Shown here piece by piece: positions 46,700-57,851 of a stretch of DNA of 64,000 nucleotides (the first letter of the stretch is position 1; each line of letters starts with the position of its first letter). The notes beneath the pieces are model-generated. The model was not told the DNA's origin. It saw only the letters and a program-made list of their open reading frames with translations, and did not search any database. The position numbers were made by a program, and so were the translations under genes. Origin of the DNA: Todiramphus chloris collaris. Lineage: Eukaryota > Chordata > Aves > Coraciiformes > Alcedinidae. The stretch covers positions 1,534,641 to 1,598,640 of the forward strand of contig JANVCC010000167.1 of NCBI GenBank assembly GCA_025345505.1, written 5' to 3'.

Positions 46700-47589
46700 C
46701 ATATGTACATGGTATAGCTATAGGGCATATCTATAAAAATCCAACTTGGAAATATCAGAGATGAGTATTTTGCTATTAATTTCTGCCTCAATCACCAGCT
46801 TTCAGGTGTTTTCCTCTTTCTGATGGAAGGGTGATGGAGGTGCAAAGTCCAGCTGCCAATCCCTGCTGGCAGCACCAGGATTGCACGTACGGCAAGAACT
46901 GGCCAAAACTTTCCTACGGAAGAAGTGATGACTTCTCAGGCTTTCTTTGCCTTAGCTATGAAAGAATGAGCTCTGCTATATGTAATTCAGAATTAGCAGC
47001 AGTGCTGATACGCTTGATGTTTTTACCGCCCTGCTGTGACTTGGGACAATTGGCTTTTTTGGTGTGTCTGAGTGAGGAGGCTTTGCAGTCTGCACAAAAC
47101 ACAGCCTGTGTGGCATCAGCTCCCCTGTTGATTTAGTTTCGTTTTCTGTTTTCCTGCCTTGCTCAACTGCCTGTAACGGCATTGAAGTATTCTTCTGATC
47201 TTTGTTTCCATGTGTTCACAAAATGCAGTTTCTGAAAGCCTTCGTGCCAAAGGGACGTTTGGAGTGAGGGGGAGCTCTCGGATTTGTTTCAAAAGCCATT
47301 GGCAAATTACATACTTGATTGAGCCTTGTTTATGAAAACTTTTGACTGAGAGAACCTTCACATTGACATTAGATTAGATGAGACGGGGAAGGGTGGTGAA
47401 ATTCATGAAAGTTTCATGAGAAGGTCTGTGGTCCCAAGAAGCGTGGTGAGATTTTCCCCTCTCCCACCATCTACGCTGCATTAAAAAGAAGAGCCTTAAT
47501 TCAGTGGTTTGGACTATGACACATAATGAATTGGTAACTCATAATGGAAATATGAGAGCGATACCAATTTCCATGGGACTTCATGTCTA
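46700..47589. other. Unique non-coding sequence
   Basis: No gene or repeat recognised. A 101-codon plus frame at 46831-47136 has no known domain. Confidence 0.5.
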
Positions 47590-47825
47590 TTCAGGTTAGA
47601 TATGAGGAAGAATTTCTTCCCCATGAGGGTGGTGAGACACTGGCACAGGTTGCCCAGAGAGGTGGTGGAAGCCCCATCCTTGGAAGTTTTAAGCCCAGGC
47701 TGGATGGGGCTGTGAGCAACCTGCTCTAGTGGGAGGTGTCCCTGCCCATGGCAGGGGGGTTGGAACTGGATGGTCTTTAAGGTCCCTTCCTACCCTGACA
47801 CTTCTATGATTCTATGGTTCTATGA
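47590..47825 (+). mobile_element. CR1 LINE 3' end, second subfamily type, about 235 bp
   Basis: A plus-strand fragment from 'ttcaggttagatatgaggaa' to the tail 'cttctatgattctatggttc' plus 'tatga', a nearly three-unit ATTCTATG repeat. It contains 'gcccatggcaggggggttgg'. 5' truncated within the last part of ORF2. Confidence 0.95.
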
Positions 47826-50800
47826 ACAGACACCTGGGGAACTATGGATCCATTTATGTCCTGGTTCTCAGCAACTTCATGCATACTTGCCAGGAGCTTC
47901 ATGCAGAAATTGGTCAGGCAAATCCATTCAGTAGTATACTGAACATGAACTGAAGATGAATGGCTTACAGTGCAGGAAGACTTTTTAGCACAGGACTGGC
48001 AAGCATGTTGGACAAAGCAGTCAGCAAAATGATGGGCTTAATGTACAAGAAGGTGGCCTTCTCTTTCTTCCAGTGTGTTAAGATGGGAGCATGATACAGA
48101 TTGCTTCATTATTTCAACCTCTCTCTTACAGAAATCGGAGGGACTCAGCGAACTTTTGCTGTCTCTCAGCCTGAAGCCAAAGAGCAGTTTGGTCATTTGA
48201 GTTCTCTGTATTTGGTTCAATGTTTTGCTAGAAAGCAGCTGTTCACCATGCTGAGCGCAGCTGATTTGAGTTGGAAGGGGACTGCAAAACAACAAGGCTG
48301 CCGTAGGATTTCTTCTTGCCCTCTCCGTTCTTGTTGCCTTTTTTCCCCTGTATCATACGTGTTTAGAGACATAAATACTGAGTAGCGTGCAATGAACAGA
48401 CCCTACTACTTCCCAGCAGCCTGAAAGGCAGGAAAAGCTTTGGATTTTGGAGCTAGGAAGATGAGAGTGAATTTGTCTTGCGCTGTGAACTGTCGTCAGT
48501 GACTAATTTCTTTCAGGATCAGGAGGCCAATAAACATAGGTTGAGAACTATTTTTGGCCCTCATTTCTAGCCATTGGTGAACCAGTGCATACATGACAAC
48601 TGCTTGGTCCCAACCTGGTGAGATTAGTCTTCTTTTGTTCCCCAGACAATCCACAGTGCCTTTGTGAAAAGAAAAAGCCAACAGCCTACAGAAGCTGTCG
48701 TATGCAAGCCAGAGGGTACTTTTTTTTTTTTTTTTTTTTAAAAACCCCCTTACAAATTGCATCAGATTTCCTGAGGGAAGAGAACCAGGAAGGGCAGTTG
48801 CCCATCTGTCATCACTGTTTTACTCACAGATCCTCTGAGCTTGACAGCATCTCAGAAACAAATCAGCTGCACTTGCCGTACACGTTGCAAAACGTTTGTA
48901 AAATCACCTTGCCTTGGTAACATGGCCAGGAGAAAATTTCCTGCCTCCAGTGAGTATTCACCTTTGCAATGCTTTTGCTTTTATTTTCTGTTCAGGGAAA
49001 GTCTCTAAGAAGGAATGTGTCTAATTATCACTTAGTGACTCCTAGGGACCTGTTACTCTCCGGGAACTTCAATGCCATGCTGAATTTGTGAATTCAGTTT
49101 TTCCATCAAGCTCGTAGAAGCTGCGACTCCTTTCCATTATGTGTGCATTGTTGACGGATAGCACTGAACCTCCGAAAACACCTCAGCTGAAATTGTGTCT
49201 TTCAGAGCCAGGAGCATATTCCTCGCCTGTTTAACAGTTTTTGCAGCACTTGGACCAAATTCTTTCCAATCAATAGCATTATGCTGTGGTGCAGAATTTC
49301 AGGCACTCTATTTAGCAGAAACACGCAGTTACTTGATCTCAGCTCTTTCAGTGGCAGTGAATCTCCCGCTTTTCTTCATAAATTGTATTCAATTATCACT
49401 TCTTTACCCTGTCTTCGCAAGTGAGTTTAGCCGTCTCACTTTTCATCTTGCATTTTAAGATGAAGAAACGATAGCAGCAATCACTTCTGCATTTTTACGG
49501 TGTAAGAGACGGCCTAATGCATGAAGAGAAAGAAGTTGCAGCTGCAAAGGAATTTTGGTTGTTTGTCTAACACGCTCTTACAAACTGCTCTTAAGCCCCA
49601 TGAGATCCCCTGAATTCAGCCTGGTGTTATTTGTCTTAGACTGACAAATGAGTTACACAAAGGCTTACGAGACCTGTTGAAAGTTGCCTGAGTCAGTGTT
49701 GGTGTTAGGAAGAGGGCATCAATATGCTTGGCTAAGTATCCCTCATGCTGCTACCAAAGCACAGAGCCTGTGCTCTGGCTGTGCCAGCTGACAGTGAGTG
49801 GTTCAACAAAGTACCAGGTTAAAGCAAAAGGAGATTCTCCACTTATTGCTGTGAATAGAACAAAGGCTTCTTTCCTCCCATCGAGGAAATCTAAGCGGTC
49901 TGAGCCCATATGTTATTCCACCTCGACAGCAGCGTAACTGTCCCGGAGATTGCACAAGCTTCCTTTACACTGCCAGCATAAACTGCCACGTTCACTTCAT
50001 CAAGCCAAAGTGTTAACTACTTCCCATTAACTCAAATGTTCCCAGGTTCAGGATCAAGAGAACCTGCTTAAGCAAAGCATCTGTCTGGGTTCCTCTCGAG
50101 TTAATGTTCCGTACAGCACGCTTCTGAAATGCTGGTGAGGGAGGAGAGGGAAACCCTGGCAATTCTGTTTCTGCTGCTATTTAGAGGGATGGTGAAAAAA
50201 AGAGAGGCAAAAAGCAAACAAACAAAAAGCTTATTGTGTGCCACCTTCTTATATGTTTGGGTCTTTGTTATAAGCTCTGATACTCTGGTGAGTTGAAGGA
50301 GGAGAGGTTTGTAGTCCAGGCACAGAGTTAACAGTCAGGAATATGTAGACCTGAGGCCCCTGACTCCAGTGTGTGAATCCACCAAGTGCAGGGCACAAAT
50401 CCTAGGAAGGATTTGGCAGCTCTTGTCCAAAGGAACGATGCTAACATGGTATAAATGGTGCAATATCTCAGATGTCCATTTTACAATAGGTACGGGGGGG
50501 GGGGTGTGGAATTATTCATATGACCTCTCCCAGTGGGAAGAGGGCTAAGTGGAGTGAGATGCACAGGCACATTTAAGTCGCCAATGAATATTCCATCTGC
50601 GTAGTGATCTCACTTTTTACTCACCACAGGATGTTTGAATCAGAGGAACGCGTCAGTTCGTGCAAACCTAACGCCTTCATCTCATTAGAGCTGGCTTCTA
50701 CTGTGGAAACATGAGTGATCTGTAGTTTCCCTTATGCAGCTCTGCTATGGAGGGCAGCCTTGTTCCACTCTTGTTTCTGTGTGTACCTACAGAGATGTCA

Positions 50801-51639
50801 CATGCCAGAGGGGAATTCCAGCTGGAAAGCCATAGCCACACACCACAAACAGGCACTCATGAAGAGTTCAAATAAGCAAAAGGGGTAAGCATGGATGCGA
50901 TAGCACCCTTCAATAGTCTCCTATCCTTTGCTCAGTGAAGAGAATTCATGAACCTCCCTCTTGTTTGCCTATTGATTAACTTCCAGTAAATATTTCTTAG
51001 CTGCCTACCTGGCATATTATGCAGAATTCCTGCAGCCACATTGTCCTTTGTGCAGGGGTTGCTCATGATTCCTACTTACTGCATGAAGACCCATTCTGTT
51101 TGATTAAAACTTGACTCCTATCTTAATTTTTTTCAGTCCAGAGTTCTTGTCTTGGAAGAAATGATGGATTCCTATACACCTTCTCCAGACCACTTTCTCA
51201 GCCTTGTCATACACCTCAGTCATCTCTTTTCTGGGCTGAAGGCTTCCAGTCTGTTCGGTCCTTCACTCTGCATTTGCTTTTTAGGCTCCATGGATGTAAC
51301 TCCTTCGACTAAAATTGTTACCTTCAGTATTGTCAGGAAAATCATTAAGGGAGAGAGGAGAGGAGAAAACCATCTTGATTGGTGGAAGATCTCTGCTCTG
51401 GAGCCACGATATGGGGAGGATGTGCGCGCGTAGTTCACGTGGAAGAGTTACCCAAGAGACTCTCAGTGCCAGTGTCTGAAATGTAAAGACAACACATGTA
51501 AAGAAGTCATAATTTTTTCAGGGATTTCTAGGAGCCTGAAGAATTCTAAAAGATTTGTCCCTAAAACATGGCAAGGGTGTCCTTGGTCATGGGAAGAAAT
51601 CTAAGAGCTTGGAGTAATTAAAAACAAAGAAACAACCAA
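47826..51639. other. Unique non-coding sequence
   Basis: No exon or mobile element recognised. A T20 run lies at 48720-48739 and an 11-base G run near 50494-50504. The block at 49130-49480 is listed separately as candidate regulatory sequence. The parts near 49975-50140 and 50560-50700 have a similar CpG-containing character. Open frames are under about 100 codons. Confidence 0.5.
49130..49480. promoter_or_regulatory. Candidate conserved non-coding element
   Basis: Unique block with words such as 'tttccaatcaatagcattat', 'cataaattgtattcaattat' and retained CpGs (gttgacggatagc, acacgcagttac, gccgtctcac). An 87-codon plus frame (49195-49458) spans most of it but shows no domain. It is called only from composition; a small exon cannot be excluded. 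Confidence 0.2.
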
Positions 51640-52153
51640 AGTGAGATTTCATCTGGAGTACTTCATCCAGCTCTGCAGTCCTCAGTACCATAAAGAGATG
51701 GATCTGTTTGAGCCGGTCTAGAGGAGGCCACATAAATGATCACGGGGCTGGAGGCACCTCTCCTGTGAGAAAAGGCTGAGAGAGTTGGGATTGCTCAGCC
51801 TGGAGAAGAGAAAGCTCTGGAGGAGACCTTATTGCCACCTTTCAGTAAATGAAAGGGGGACAGTTTTTTAGTAGAGCCTGTAGCAATAGGACAAGTGGTA
51901 ATGATTTTAAACTAAAAGAGAGTAGATTTAGACTAGATATAAGGAAGAAATTTTTTGAGGGTGGTGAAACACTGGCCCAGGCTGCCCAGAGAGGGAGTAG
52001 ATGCCCCATCCCTGGAAACATTCAAGTTCAGGTTGGTTGGGGCTCTGAGCAACCTGATCTTGTAGAAATCTTGCGGTCTCATTGCAGGGGGGCATTGGAC
52101 TAGATGACCTTTAAAGGTCCCTCCCAACCCAACCCTTCCTATGGTTCTATGAA
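51640..52153 (+). mobile_element. CR1 LINE 3' end, second subfamily type, about 515 bp
   Basis: A plus-strand CR1 from 'gtgagatttcatctggagta' through 'ggctgagagagttgggattg' and 'agacttagat'-type ORF2 end to the 3' tail 'cttcctatggttctatgaa'. The ORF2 frame is broken by several shifts. The 3' end abuts the unassigned open frame at 52147-52482. The group is that of 42463 and 47590, but with more divergence. Confidence 0.94.
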
Positions 52154-52482
52154 AAAGCAATGCTAACACGGAACAGATTGACATTACCACCACAATCTGA
52201 TGGTACCACAGGGGGTTCTTCAGCTGGCACCAATTCCTCTAGGAATTCCTCACTCTCTGATAAGGGCACCAACACCTCAGTGTCTTCCATGTAGACGCTC
52301 CCTCCTATGTGCCCATCATGCATTGTCAAAATAAACCCCAAGCCTTCCAAGGTGATGAAGTTATCTCCTTGTCTCTCTGAAACTTTCCTGTTGCTGCAGT
52401 TCTCTTCTTGTGTCACCTGGTGGCTGCTGAGCCCTTTTTGCAGCTCAGAAGGTGCTGCTCGATCTGGGCAGCACCAGAAAGC
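52147..52482 (-). CDS. Unassigned acidic open frame, possible exon or pseudogene remnant
   Basis: A minus-strand frame is open for about 110 codons from just after a TGA (52483-52485) to a TAG that lies inside the CR1 3' tail. It has no early ATG, so it would have to be an internal exon or a fragment; an acceptor-like 'tttctggtgctgcccag' ends at 52464. The second half is striking: from 'LTMHDGHIGGSVYMEDTEV' onward there are about 50 residues with a dozen Glu/Asp and no Lys/Arg, including 'SESEEFLEELVPAEEPPVV'. This looks more protein-like than other frames in the window. The CR1 insertion supplies its stop codon, so if it was once coding, the 3' side has been cut off or displaced. I do not recognise the protein. 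Chance, a pseudogene or part of an unknown repeat are all possible. Confidence 0.22.
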   Translation of the reverse strand, partial: AFWCCPDRAAPSELQKGLSSHQVTQEENCSNRKVSERQGDNFITLEGLGFILTMHDGHIGGSVYMEDTEVLVPLSESEEFLEELVPAEEPPVVPSDCGGNVNLFRVSIAFS

Positions 52483-52485
52483 TCA

Positions 52486-55400
52486 GAAGCACAGTCTCAG
52501 GAGATTTATATTAAGGATGCATTGGTCACAATTTATTTTATTATTGTTTTTTAATTCCCAGTTATGGAATAAATAGACACCCTAACCTTTCAGCAAGTAA
52601 AATAGCCTTTTTTTTGTGGAAAAGGACCAAAAAACAGGCATAAATGTTCTATTTTTGAGTTAACTCCTGCTGTTTACAGGTAATTCCTCTTGATAATTTG
52701 ATGTGAAAATCAGGCTTGAAAATACTTGATTCTTTATTAACATTCTCCTCTTCACAGTTGCACCCGTAAGTAAATTGATTTGGTCCAGGATGAGCAAGGT
52801 AATGATTTTTTTACAGTGTTCATCCTGATCTCCATCCCAGGCTGGGGACAGTTTGAAGCAGAATACTGAGCAGAAAATACTAAGTAATAAACCCAGTGCC
52901 AGTAATTGCTTCGTTTCTTTTCCAAGTGCCAAGTGGGATCACTATGCCATATGCATAACTGAGGGAATGTTTTCTCCCGGTGACAAAGAGGGATTTTGTT
53001 TACTGGTATGAGTTGAATTTGCTGGAAAAGTGTGAGTATTCATTTTTATTAATCTTGGAGTTTGGTGGGTGGTGGTTTTCCTTCATGTTTAGTTTTTGCT
53101 TTTCCTTCATCTTTAGCTTTTGTTGTGGTTTTTTTTTTTTGTACTACCAATAAATATAGGATCTTAATTTCCTATTTGCCCAACAGAGCGTTAGAAGGAG
53201 GGTGCTGTGATGATATATTTGGTTGAATAAGAGCAAGGGGTTTCCACCTGTGTTGTCAGCCACAGTTGCCACCTGGTTTACAATGAGAAGTGTGAAAAAG
53301 GCACACTTTTCCCACGGGGCAAACACACTTTTGGTCAAAGGCTTGTGTTTAAAGGGCAGATAATTAATAGCTGTAAGGAATTCATTCCTTTGAACATAGC
53401 AAGGTGATGATTTTCACGTGAACAAGTGCTACCAGGGGAGAACTTTTTACCACAAAGAAAGGAAAATGGAAAAAGAAATAATAATAAAAAAAATTACCCA
53501 TGAATTTAAGGTCAGGAGTCCTGTTCAGAGCCAGTAAGATTTGGCCTCTTACCTCTCAGATATTTCTATCAATCTGGTTTTGAGTATCTTTGACAGGATA
53601 TCTGAGACATGTTATCGAGGGGGTGTGCATGCGCTTGGCCCCTCCTGATGCACGTTTGGAGGAGTCACATCTGGGACAATAAGGGCTGTTGATCTGCTTT
53701 CCTGAGACAAAATACCCTGCAGAAGTAGAAGGCCTGGGGACAGGGGGGGACAGCTGGCCACTAGAGCCGGTGGTGGCCATGCAACCCCATTTCCATGGAC
53801 ATGATGCTTCAGGACCCTTGAGACCTTCAGAAGTAGAGTCCCCTCACAGGGAAGTGGACCTTCTATGGCTCTTTCTACAGGGTGTCTTTGACTGGGAGCC
53901 TTGGTGTAGAAATTCCAGCAAGGAGCAGCGGGGTCTGTGAGACAGGAAGGGTTAGACCTCATGAAACATGGCTCATTGCCATAAAGGTACAGAGAGAAGG
54001 GTGTAGAAATGAAAGCCAGGCCACCCTTTAACTATCCTCCTGAAGCAGGGCCACCTCAGATACTAAAGCAAAGGGTGTTGCATTCCCATTGCTCGGGGAG
54101 AACATCTCCTCTCTAGTTGCCCTTGAAAGAGTCTGTGGGATTTGAGGAGCAGCTCTAAGTCCTCCTACCTTTCCAGTACTGCAAAGCAGGAGCAGCTCCT
54201 CTGTGTCTCCAGCTGCTTGTGCAGTGAGTTATGGTATGAGAGAGCACTTTTCTTTCTGGTTGACAAAACACAGCAATGTTCCCCAGCAAGTCTGACAGCC
54301 AAAGAGATGCTCCCACTGGTGTTTTCCCTTGGTTCTGACTCCAGCGGTGAACCCAGTAAGGGCTTGGATTTCCATTTCAGCCAGCGTTCTGCAGCACTGG
54401 GAGGGCTGGGGGAGAGGTGCAGCAGGCCAAGGTGAAGGCTGGCAGGGACAGGGCTTTGGGAGCTCATTTAGCTGGGGCAGGTCTGCAGGACAAAGCTGGT
54501 GTCTGTGGGAGGCCACCAGCACATGTCCGTGGTGCATTCTCAGTTCTGCTCAGCCCTGCCTTTTAAGTCCTCCTTCCCTACTGCTCCTGTTTCGTGTATT
54601 GCACTTGGCTTTCTCACAGCTCTCAGAGCAGTTAAGGCTTGTTCTGCAAAGATGAGGATGGCGTCCTTCTTCCTTCAATCTTTCTTTTACATCCACGTAG
54701 CTTTCTAAGTGGTATTTATACCTCCTTGCACCCACCCCACCCCCTTCATTCCTTCCCAAAATGACACTTTGGGTTACACCCAAATTTTCTGCTCTGCTGG
54801 CAGCCGCGAAGTCAGCCAACTGCTCTGCCCGAGGTTGTTGCAGTGGCGGGAATGGAGGAAAAAAACAGAGGTGAGACCTGAATCGAGATGCCCATGTGGA
54901 AGGGGGGGAGGTACATGGGGACAGGGAGTATTCCAGAAGGACCAGCAGCCTGTGCGGCACAAAAAAAAAACCCCTAAAAAAACCATTTTAAACTCACAAC
55001 AGGGGAACTCTCTGTGGATTGAACGCTTCAAAGGGAGAGCCTGCCAGCTACAAAAAAAAAAACAAACAAATCTTTAAGTAATGTGGAGAGCAATGAGAAA
55101 AAAATCTGAGCTGGTGGCTTGAAGGAACAGAGCAGGCTTCACTCAGTCTGGGTGTAGAGCAGGCTAATCCCGCTGGATTCAGGGACATTGCAAGGGCTTA
55201 CACCATGGAAGAATTTAGCCTGCTGGGTCCAACAGTCTTTACTTCAGCTGAATAATTCTTTTGTCCTGTCTCTGCGTCGTGATTGCAGCAATAGGCACCA
55301 AAACATGTATTGGTTTTGATTCCAGCGAGGCCAGTTCTACCAGGCTCATGTGAGGGACCCTTGTTAAAACTGCCCTGCTGAACTGAAGGGAAAGTTTCTT

Positions 55401-57439
55401 CAGCTTTCCAAAAAATTCTCCTTTTGGGCAGACTTCAAGCTTGGGAAATGTCAGCCCGAGAGGTGAAGGAAAATTACAAGCAGTAGTGGAGAAGCAGTTG
55501 TAATAGAAATCCTTTGCCAGGCTTGAAAATAACCATTAATAGTAGCCTGCTGGCTATATTATCCAGCTTCAAGGAAATTTTCTTTTTGAAAAAAACTAAA
55601 TGATAAAATATACTCTGCAATTAATTGAAGGAGCTTATTGACCCAGAATCTCAGAGAAAAGTGTGCCTTGTGAAGGGGATGTTAGCTAAATGCATGATAG
55701 CCCCAGCCCCTATGTATGTATGACTAAGAATACTTGTTGGCTTTAGAAGACATTTTTGGTGTTCATGTATGTACCACCACTGACCCGGTAGATCCACAGC
55801 TGAGTGTGAGGGAGCTTGAAATTATTTCTTTATGAGAGGAGAGAAGGAGCAGGGTGATGGGAGGTGGCCTAGTTGAGGGGCTTTGCTGTGCAGGGGGCTG
55901 CTGCTGGAGACCCCAGGACAACTGTCTGCCTGAGCTGAAGCGTTCAAGGGGTCATTCTCCTGACAAGGAGCCTTTTGTTTTGAGGGTGGTATCTCAGCCA
56001 GCATCAGGAGAGCTGTGGCCAAGGTGACCACCCCAAACCCAGAACAGAGAGAGGTGAAGGAACATGAGTTGAGGGGTCCAATCCTCCTCTCCTCTTAAGG
56101 TATATGGAGTTTGTTACTTGAAGTGAGTTGGATCCTCTATGCTGGTACTTCTGCTGTAGTTCCTCTGGCCTCATCTCGTACCCTGTACCTTCCTGGTACG
56201 GGAACTGATGGTTGATGGTATCTAGTCAGTCTTTCCTACTTCTGCAGTGGGTGCCGTGTGCTCCTGCTTCTCTAGTTGACCTGTAAACTACTGTCTCTTG
56301 AGCCTCTGGTATGAAACAGTGAGAAAAATACACAAGTGTTAGAAATCTTGGTATCTGTGTAGGGACCAAGAGTTGCCTGATCTCTGTTTTGGTTTGTTTT
56401 TTAATTTTCCAGTAAGCTTTGTAATGCCTCCTTCCAGGAAGACATTACTTGGGTTTGAAATTTTTTTTTTTTTTTTTTACCTTCAGTGCATGCACGTGAT
56501 ATCAAACACCTTCCTCAGACTCAAATACATGGTTCTGCAGAAATGTAATGGGCAGGTAGGCATGGGAAGGAATCTGATTATACACAGATCTGAATGGTAA
56601 AGCTATCCAGTATGTTTTGGGTTTCTCTCTGTAGTTTAGGTAGAAAGGATTGTTCTTTTGCCAATGTAAATATATAAATTTAACAAGAGATGTCAAGAAC
56701 TGCTTAACATACAGACAAAAAAAAGTTTCACACATCTGCCCTTATAATGGCCTTATGTGTTTGCATTCTACTTATTTATGCATTCGCATTTGGTTTATTT
56801 ATGAGATCTGTGCCCAAAAATGTTCCCCTATTAGCTCTATATGGTTCTATATGGTAATTAATAGATCACTGTGATATTCCATCTGTTATTATTTCTCCAG
56901 CATTTGCACCTACGAGCCCCAACCAAGACAAGAGCATCATTTGGATCCGAGGATCAAAGCCTCTTTTGTAGCAGGGGCTCCACATACGCACAGAGAGTAT
57001 CTGAGGCTTTTGGTCTAAACACAGAAACTGTGTGTCAGTGGGTGGACAGGTGCTGACCCTCAGCACCTCACTGGCCAACCTGCCCAGTGTTACTGGGGAC
57101 GATGTGGTAACTGTGGAATTTCGGGCTCAGATCCTCTGCAGTCAACTTCTCACCATCCTGCCCCATCTCTTGGCACTCTCACAGTATCTCCTTCCCAAAA
57201 TGAAAGGTGTGATAGGATTGTCACTTGCTTGTTGTGTTTGGGCCATATAAATCACCTGCCCGAGGTCACCGTAAGAGGCACGATAATTGCAACCCCAAGG
57301 TGGGGTCTTCTTGCTTGTAAAGTGGAATAACAGAGCAATATTTAGCAGGAATCATGTTTCTGTGAGTTTTCATGCACCAGCAAGTGCTCATTGGGAGCGG
57401 CGAGAGCTAAAGTCCACAGTCAGCTGTGTAGCAGGCTGG
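52486..57439. other. Unique non-coding sequence
   Basis: No exon or mobile element recognised over about 5 kb. The part at 53540-54960 is GC-richer, giving several 100-136 codon frames on both strands (for example minus 53612-53962 and minus 54550-54960), none with a recognised domain. T18 lies at 56461-56478. The region at 57200-57400 has enhancer-like CpG words (cgaggtcaccgtaagaggca). Confidence 0.5.
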
Positions 57440-57851
57440 AGTTTGCTGCTCTGTCTGATGAGGAGAGGCTGAGGGAGCTGGGGTTCTTTAGTCTGGAGAA
57501 GAGGAGGCTGAGGGGAGACCTTACTGCTCTCCACAGCCACCTGAAGGGAGGTTGGGGTGAGGTGGGTGTTGCTCTCTTCTCCCAGGTAACTGGTGATGGG
57601 ACAAGAGGAGATGGGCTGCAGTTGCTCCAGGGGAGGTTTAGGTTGGATATCAGGAAAAATGTCTTTGCTGAGAGAGTGGTGAGGCCTTGGAACAGGGTGC
57701 CCAGGGAGGGGGTGGAGTCCCCATCCCTGGAGGGGTTCAGCAAACACCCAGATGTGGCACTTCAGGAGATGGTTTAGTGGCCCTGCTAATACTTAGTAGA
57801 CGTTTGGACTTGATGATCTTGAAGGTTGTTTCCAACCTTAATGATCCTGAA
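57440..57851 (+). mobile_element. CR1 LINE 3' end, third subfamily type, about 410 bp
   Basis: A plus-strand CR1 with a long intact C-terminal ORF2 frame (57391-57777) reading '[20 protein letters not shown]', then '[20 protein letters not shown]', ending at a stop just before the 3' UTR. The tail reads 'ggttgtttccaaccttaatg'. The frame's integrity suggests a fairly young insertion. It is the same type as 63666 and 43921. Confidence 0.96.

Noticed and set aside
53612..53962. 116-codon minus-strand frame in GC-richer DNA
   Set aside because: Overlapped by an open plus-strand frame; no recognised family.
57391..57777. 128-codon plus-strand open frame
   Set aside because: CR1 ORF2 C-terminus within a 5' truncated copy; no reverse-transcriptase domain remains.
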